Positions 60,134 to 64,000 of a DNA stretch of 64,000 bases are shown piece after piece. Position 1 is the first letter of the stretch, and the number at the start of each line of letters is the position of its first letter. The translations under genes were made by a program, and so were the position numbers. The stretch comes from Acanthacorydalis orientalis. Its lineage: Eukaryota > Arthropoda > Insecta > Megaloptera > Corydalidae. Where the stretch lies: assembly GCA_034766995.1 (NCBI GenBank), contig CM068315.1, positions 20,665,344 through 20,729,343 of the forward strand. Direction: 5' to 3'. The notes below the pieces were generated by a model. That model was given only the letters and a program-made list of their open reading frames with translations. It did not search any database and was not told the origin of the DNA.

Positions 60134-61421
60134 CGAGGGTGATTTGGAAAGTTTGCCTTTTAACACATGTGTCAGTAATATTTTAAATATTTGTGGCGCA
60201 TTACAAAGCATCTATCTTATACATAACCTCAAAGTCTATAATTAATATGTCAAGCAGTTTGTTGCAAATATCAATTTAAAAAGAGTTCCTTTTGTGCCGT
60301 TGTTGAAATGGATAAAGTTGAATATCGTGCCATGATAAAGTTTTTTTTTGTTAAAAATGGATTAAAGCTAACAGAAATCTTAGTGAGATGAAAAATGTAC
60401 TGGGTGATAGTGCATCTTCTTATACAGCCGTAAATAAGTAGGCAGGCGAATTTAAATGTGGTTGTGCAAATTCAAAAGATAATCTGCGTAGTGGACGTCC
60501 GAAAACTGCAACGACCGAAGAAATCATCCACAAAGTGCACGATATTGTCTTACAGGATCGGCAATTAAATGTGTCCGAAATTACAAAGGTCGTGGGTGTC
60601 TCAGATAAACGCGTGTATTACATCCTATCTGAAGAATTAGGTATGAAAAAGCTATCGACAAGATGAGTGCCACATTTACTGACAATTGATCATAAACGCA
60701 TTCGAGTACAAATTTCACAAGACTGTTTGGATCGATTTAACAGGTATGCGATTGACTTTATTCGATGATTTGTGACTAAAAATGAGACTTAGATTGATCG
60801 TTACACTTTAGAGTCAAATCAATAATCAAATCAATGGAAATGTGGTAGTTCCCCACCACAAAAAAAGAAAATTCAGTTTTATCCTCTGGAAAAGTATAGC
60901 TTGAATTTTTTTGGATGCTGTAGAAATCCTGCTAATTTAATACCTTTCAAAGGGTCAAATAATAACGGGAGAGTATATGTAAAACTGTTGGACCGACTCG
61001 ATCAAACAATTCGTGAGAAAAGACCAGGTTTATCAAAGAAAAATCATTTTTCATCATTAAAATGCATGTCTCCAAACAAGTGTTGTATCCATGCTAAAAA
61101 TCGCTGAATTGAAGTACTACTTACTGCCACATCCAGACTATTCTCTAGATTTCCCACCCTCAGTTTTTCATCTATTTTCAAAACTTAAAAAATTTCTTAG
61201 TGATAGGCGATTTTCTTCAACTGAAGAACTGATAGCAACAGTGAATCACTATTTTAAAGACTTCAAAGAAAAGGAATTCCGGAATAGTATAAAAGCACTG
61301 GAGCATCGCTGGATGAAGTGCATTTATGTTTAGGGGGACCATATTGAAAAATAAAGAGAAATTAAAAACACAAGTTATATTTTCCATAGTTAGGCCGCGA
61401 AATTTTCAAAAGGCTCTCGTG
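60134..61421 (+). mobile_element. Mariner element, near full length
   Basis: Left terminus CGAGGGTGATTTGGAAAGTT after a TA; right terminus is its imperfect inverse (…TTTTCAAAAGGCTCTCGTGTA). About 1288 bp. Related to the fragment at 4802-5190 and, by its TACGAGGGT end, to the one at 15760-16511. Confidence 0.8.
60308..61333 (+). pseudogene. Mariner transposase pseudogene
   Basis: Starts at ATG 60308 and spans about 342 codons, the usual mariner length. N-terminal VEYRAMIKFFFVKNGLKLTE, HTH region with EFKCGCANSKDNLRSGRPK and TEEIIHKVHDIVLQDRQLNV, VSDKRVYYILSEELGMKKLS. The catalytic region is decayed (KNETWIDRYT with Asp to Asn at about 60780). Then DRLDQTIREKRPGLS, LLPHPDYSLDFPPSVFHLFS at about 61120-61180 and EHRWMKCIYV at the end. 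At least six stops or frameshifts. Confidence 0.85.
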
Positions 61422-61423
61422 TA

Positions 61424-62488
61424 TTAGAAAATAAAATGCATCGTACTTACATTGTTCAATTTGAGATAGAAATAATGGTATTATAGAATTTTACAGTTTT
61501 ATTTGGTACAAGTTAAAAGAATTGTTTCATCACTAGTAAAACATTCTCTTACCCTCTATATCTTTTATTCTTTTCTGTTACTCGTTAAAATCAGCTAAAC
61601 CAGCTTGTTTGATACTGAATGCCTTTTTAAAGATTTTCCCTGAGAGAGTATTCATACGTATGTAAAAGAAGTAAATTCCATTTTTAATGCAATTATTTAT
61701 TTTCTAAGGAATTGTATTATATTTATTAATTTCAAATTACAGAAATCTACCAGTTATTGATATTCTTTTGTTTCTTTTTTTTTGGTGTTCAAATTATTTC
61801 AAAAGAGCTTCCTCTACGTTCTGATGTTAATTAAATTCCGTATGACGTCAATCATCTAAATCAGTTGATTTGATGTTGGAACCTAGCCCAAATATATTTA
61901 GAAAAGAAGCTTTTTATGTTAGAATAATAAATAAAATTAATTGTTAGTGCAATTACTTTTATTTTATTAATTTTCATAAATTTGTTCTATTTAATTTGCA
62001 GCATTAGATTTATTCTTGTCATACGTTTAATTCTTTCCTGTTTAAATTATTTTAAAAGAATTTCTAGTATATTCTCATGTCAATCAAATTCAATATTACA
62101 TACAATAAAACTTATAGAATTACTGTATAATGAAAAGTGTCTTAATGCATGCTTAAATAAGCTAAGAAAAAGAAATTTCATCCACTTGTTGTAACTAATA
62201 GCCTTTTAATACAATAGGTAAACGCAATGTAAGTTACAGATGAACCATATTGGAAAAAAATATTTTCTTTAAATTCTAGCTCATTGCATTTGTCTATTTG
62301 GTCGCTGTAATCTAATGTTTCAAATAGAAATGATATTAAAATAGGTCGTTATTATCTAATTCGTCTCTATATCCTAAGTTGTTATAAATGAAAATATTTT
62401 TAAGAGAATTAAATGAGAAAACAAACTATACACCTGAATTACATCGTTGTAGCTAACACTTCCTTATGAGTAAATTTCACTGTGCTTG
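61424..62488. other. AT-rich interval, nothing identified
   Basis: The 70-codon frame at 61982-62194 is unrecognised. Confidence 0.55.
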
Positions 62489-62523
62489 ATTGTATGTGTA
62501 TATATATATATATATACACACAC

Positions 62524-62574
<51 letters not shown>
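62489..62574. repeat. (TA)n left of MITE copy 5
   Basis: TA with a CACACACA interruption. Confidence 0.95.
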
Positions 62575-62576
<2 letters not shown>

Positions 62577-62693
62577 TGATTCAATGTTGACTTCACATAA
62601 AAGTATAAAAAAATCGCAAATTTAAAAAATCATTATTTTTAATTTTTGCGATTTTTTTTATTCTTTCATGTGGAAGATTACTTCAAAACCCTG
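62575..62693. mobile_element. TA-flanked MITE, copy 5, inside (TA)n
   Basis: 119 bp between (TA)n tracts. Ends CATGATTCAATGTTGACTTC and inverted CAGGGTTTTGAAGTAATCTT. Almost the whole unit folds back on itself (AAAAAATCGCAAATTTAAAA against TTTTTAATTTTTGCGATTTT). Confidence 0.8.
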
Positions 62694-62725
62694 TATATAT
62701 ATGTATATATGTATATATATATATG

Positions 62726-62792
<67 letters not shown>

Positions 62793-62802
62793 ATGTATAT
62801 AC
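62694..62802. repeat. (TA)n right of MITE copy 5
   Basis: TA with TGTATATG variants. Confidence 0.95.
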
Positions 62803-63174
62803 TCGTATAACAATTTTTCTTCTGTAAAATATCTTAATGAAATATTGGTTAATAATTTTCAATTTTAATTTTGGGCACATAATTGATTGCTTGAACTATT
62901 TAAATATAAATAAAATATATTTGTACACATCTTTTATAATTGAAAATATGATAAGTAATGAATAGCAGGCAAAATAAAATCAAGATTAAAAACACGTAAG
63001 TGTGGCAACTATCGAAAATTATAAAATATAAGTGTGTTAAAAAAAGACAGAAATATATTATATTTTAGTAATATTTCATTCAAAAATATAAAAGACTATT
63101 TTTGAAAAGATGAAAATTATGTAAGTAAAGTTCTGTACACATAGTATTCTGATCAAAGGCAATTTCAACTACAT

Positions 63175-64000
63175 CAGTCGTGTTAAATATGCGGTTTGTA
63201 AGTTTCTAGAATGCGGCCCGCGTCCGATTGAAGTTGATTTTATTATAATAATAAAATAATTAAAATATTAAAATAATTTATAAAAAGTAACATCTAATGG
63301 AATTGATTGAAATTCAGTGCAACACGGTGCTAAAAGAAAAGTATAATTAAGTTGGTATTCCAGATTTTTATTTGTATTTGTCAGAGAATTTTATTGAAAT
63401 GCGTATATTTGCAGCAAGAATGTTTGCAATGTTTGATAGTACACACCTATGTGGATAATTATTTTTCCTTTTAACCCACTGCGGACGAGAACTTTTGCAA
63501 CTGTATTTCTCTCTGGGTCGAATATATTTTTTATATAAAGTGAAATTATGTGCTGGATTAGTTAAATACGAGATAAGATGTTAAGTGAAAAATATTGTGT
63601 TTAATGGACTTTTAGATTTTATTGGAAAATAATAATTATTATTTAGGAATAAAAATGTGGTTTAGTTTTTTTATGGAAGATAAAAAAACTAAACCACAGA
63701 TAACGAAATTATTATTTCCGCTTTAGCGGCGACATTCGACCTAGTAAGTAGAAGTGTGATGCCACTTGTATGGCGATATTCGATTGCATAGTATTAAAGA
63801 CTATAAGACTTCACATAGGTCAAGATTGACAAATGAACATTTAACATCTGTAGTAAAAATATCATTATCACAAAAAAAACCGACAATGATAAAATAGTTT
63901 CTGACAAAAGATGTCTACTTTCTAGTAAAAAATATTATTTTTTTTATTTCTCTAATTTAAAATTTTGTTGTAACATTTGATAATAATACTTAAAATTAAT
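63175..64000 (+). mobile_element. hAT element, cut by window edge, with nested MITE
   Basis: Starts CAGTCGTGTTAAATATGCGG at 63175 and carries the GAATGCGGCCCGCGTCCG subterminal block. The transposase C-terminus is on the plus strand: EMRIFAARMFAMFDSTHLCG at 63398-63456, then a break at 63471-63797 caused by a TTAA MITE, then TSHRSRLTNEHLTSVVKISL at about 63810-63870. The two halves form the same dimerisation domain as 35379-35594. The element runs off the window; its inner end is expected around 64.1 kb. Confidence 0.8.
63475..63793 (-). mobile_element. TTAA-flanked MITE nested in a hAT element
   Basis: TTAA at 63471-63474 and 63794-63797. It begins CCCACTGCGGACGAGAAC and matches the MITE at 39220-39520 in reverse orientation over its whole length (for example ATTATGTGCTG, AATAATTATTATTTAGGAAT, GTGTGATGCCACTTGTAT). 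The internal GGTTTAGTTTTTTT / AAAAAAACTAAACC pair at 63660-63695 is a hairpin. Confidence 0.8.

Overview
The window looks like a stretch of an AT-rich insect nuclear genome, mostly non-coding. The evidence is one GC-rich spliced-looking exon with an insect-style low-complexity protein, long (TA)n microsatellites every 1-2 kb, CpG-rich islands in an otherwise very AT-rich background, and a dense set of decayed Tc1/mariner, hAT, piggyBac and pogo copies. A hymenopteran is a reasonable guess from base composition and mariner load, but nothing here proves the order. No rRNA, tRNA, CRISPR array or bacterial-style operon is visible.

Host gene: the only convincing host coding sequence is one exon at 17556-18201 (+), encoding at least 214 residues rich in Ser, Pro and His with repeated HSP(P/G) motifs. 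It follows a good branch point and two in-phase acceptors, ends in a stop, and has AATAAA about 360 bp downstream, so it reads as the terminal exon of a larger gene. That gene may be a developmental regulator, but I do not recognise it. No upstream exon was found in the 17.5 kb to its left. About ten CpG-rich islands without transposon similarity (for example 8940-9520, 15000-15400, 46975-47285, 49130-49560, 54060-54540, 56740-57020) could be regulatory elements or untranslated exons.

Mobile DNA: mariner copies of at least four lineages are present (1346-2627, 4800-5190, 15760-16511, 23372-24294, 37740-38790, 57629-58905, 60134-61421), all broken. A family of short mariner derivatives keeps both ends and only the N-terminal helix-turn-helix part of the transposase (12315-12888, 48158-48922, 50501-51076, 55715-56272, plus fragments at 3885-4122 and 47701-47981). 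A Tc1 element at 41760-43461 has long terminal inverted repeats carrying two direct repeats each. A second Tc1 remnant lies at 52980-53340, a DUF4817-type transposase remnant at 40060-40840, a pogo/Tigger remnant at 44888-45980, hAT remnants at 32540-33125, 35141-35760, 44431-44830 and 63175-end, and a piggyBac remnant at 29236-30259. Short non-autonomous families are a TA-flanked MITE (five copies), a foldback family (three copies), TTAA-flanked MITEs (39220-39520, 63475-63793, 24939-25503) and a hAT-type MITE with an 8-bp duplication (38904-39195).

The elements are layered: a TTAA MITE sits inside a hAT transposase C-terminus at the right edge, and a mariner, a hAT MITE and a TTAA MITE lie end to end at 37.7-39.5 kb. 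No intact transposase was found, so the resident elements look like fossils here. I found no undescribed defence, metabolic or secretion system. The most interesting signals are the recurrent mariner deletion derivatives, a small GC-rich hairpin repeat seen three times, twin perfect hairpins inside a mariner coding region, and the unidentified terminal exon.
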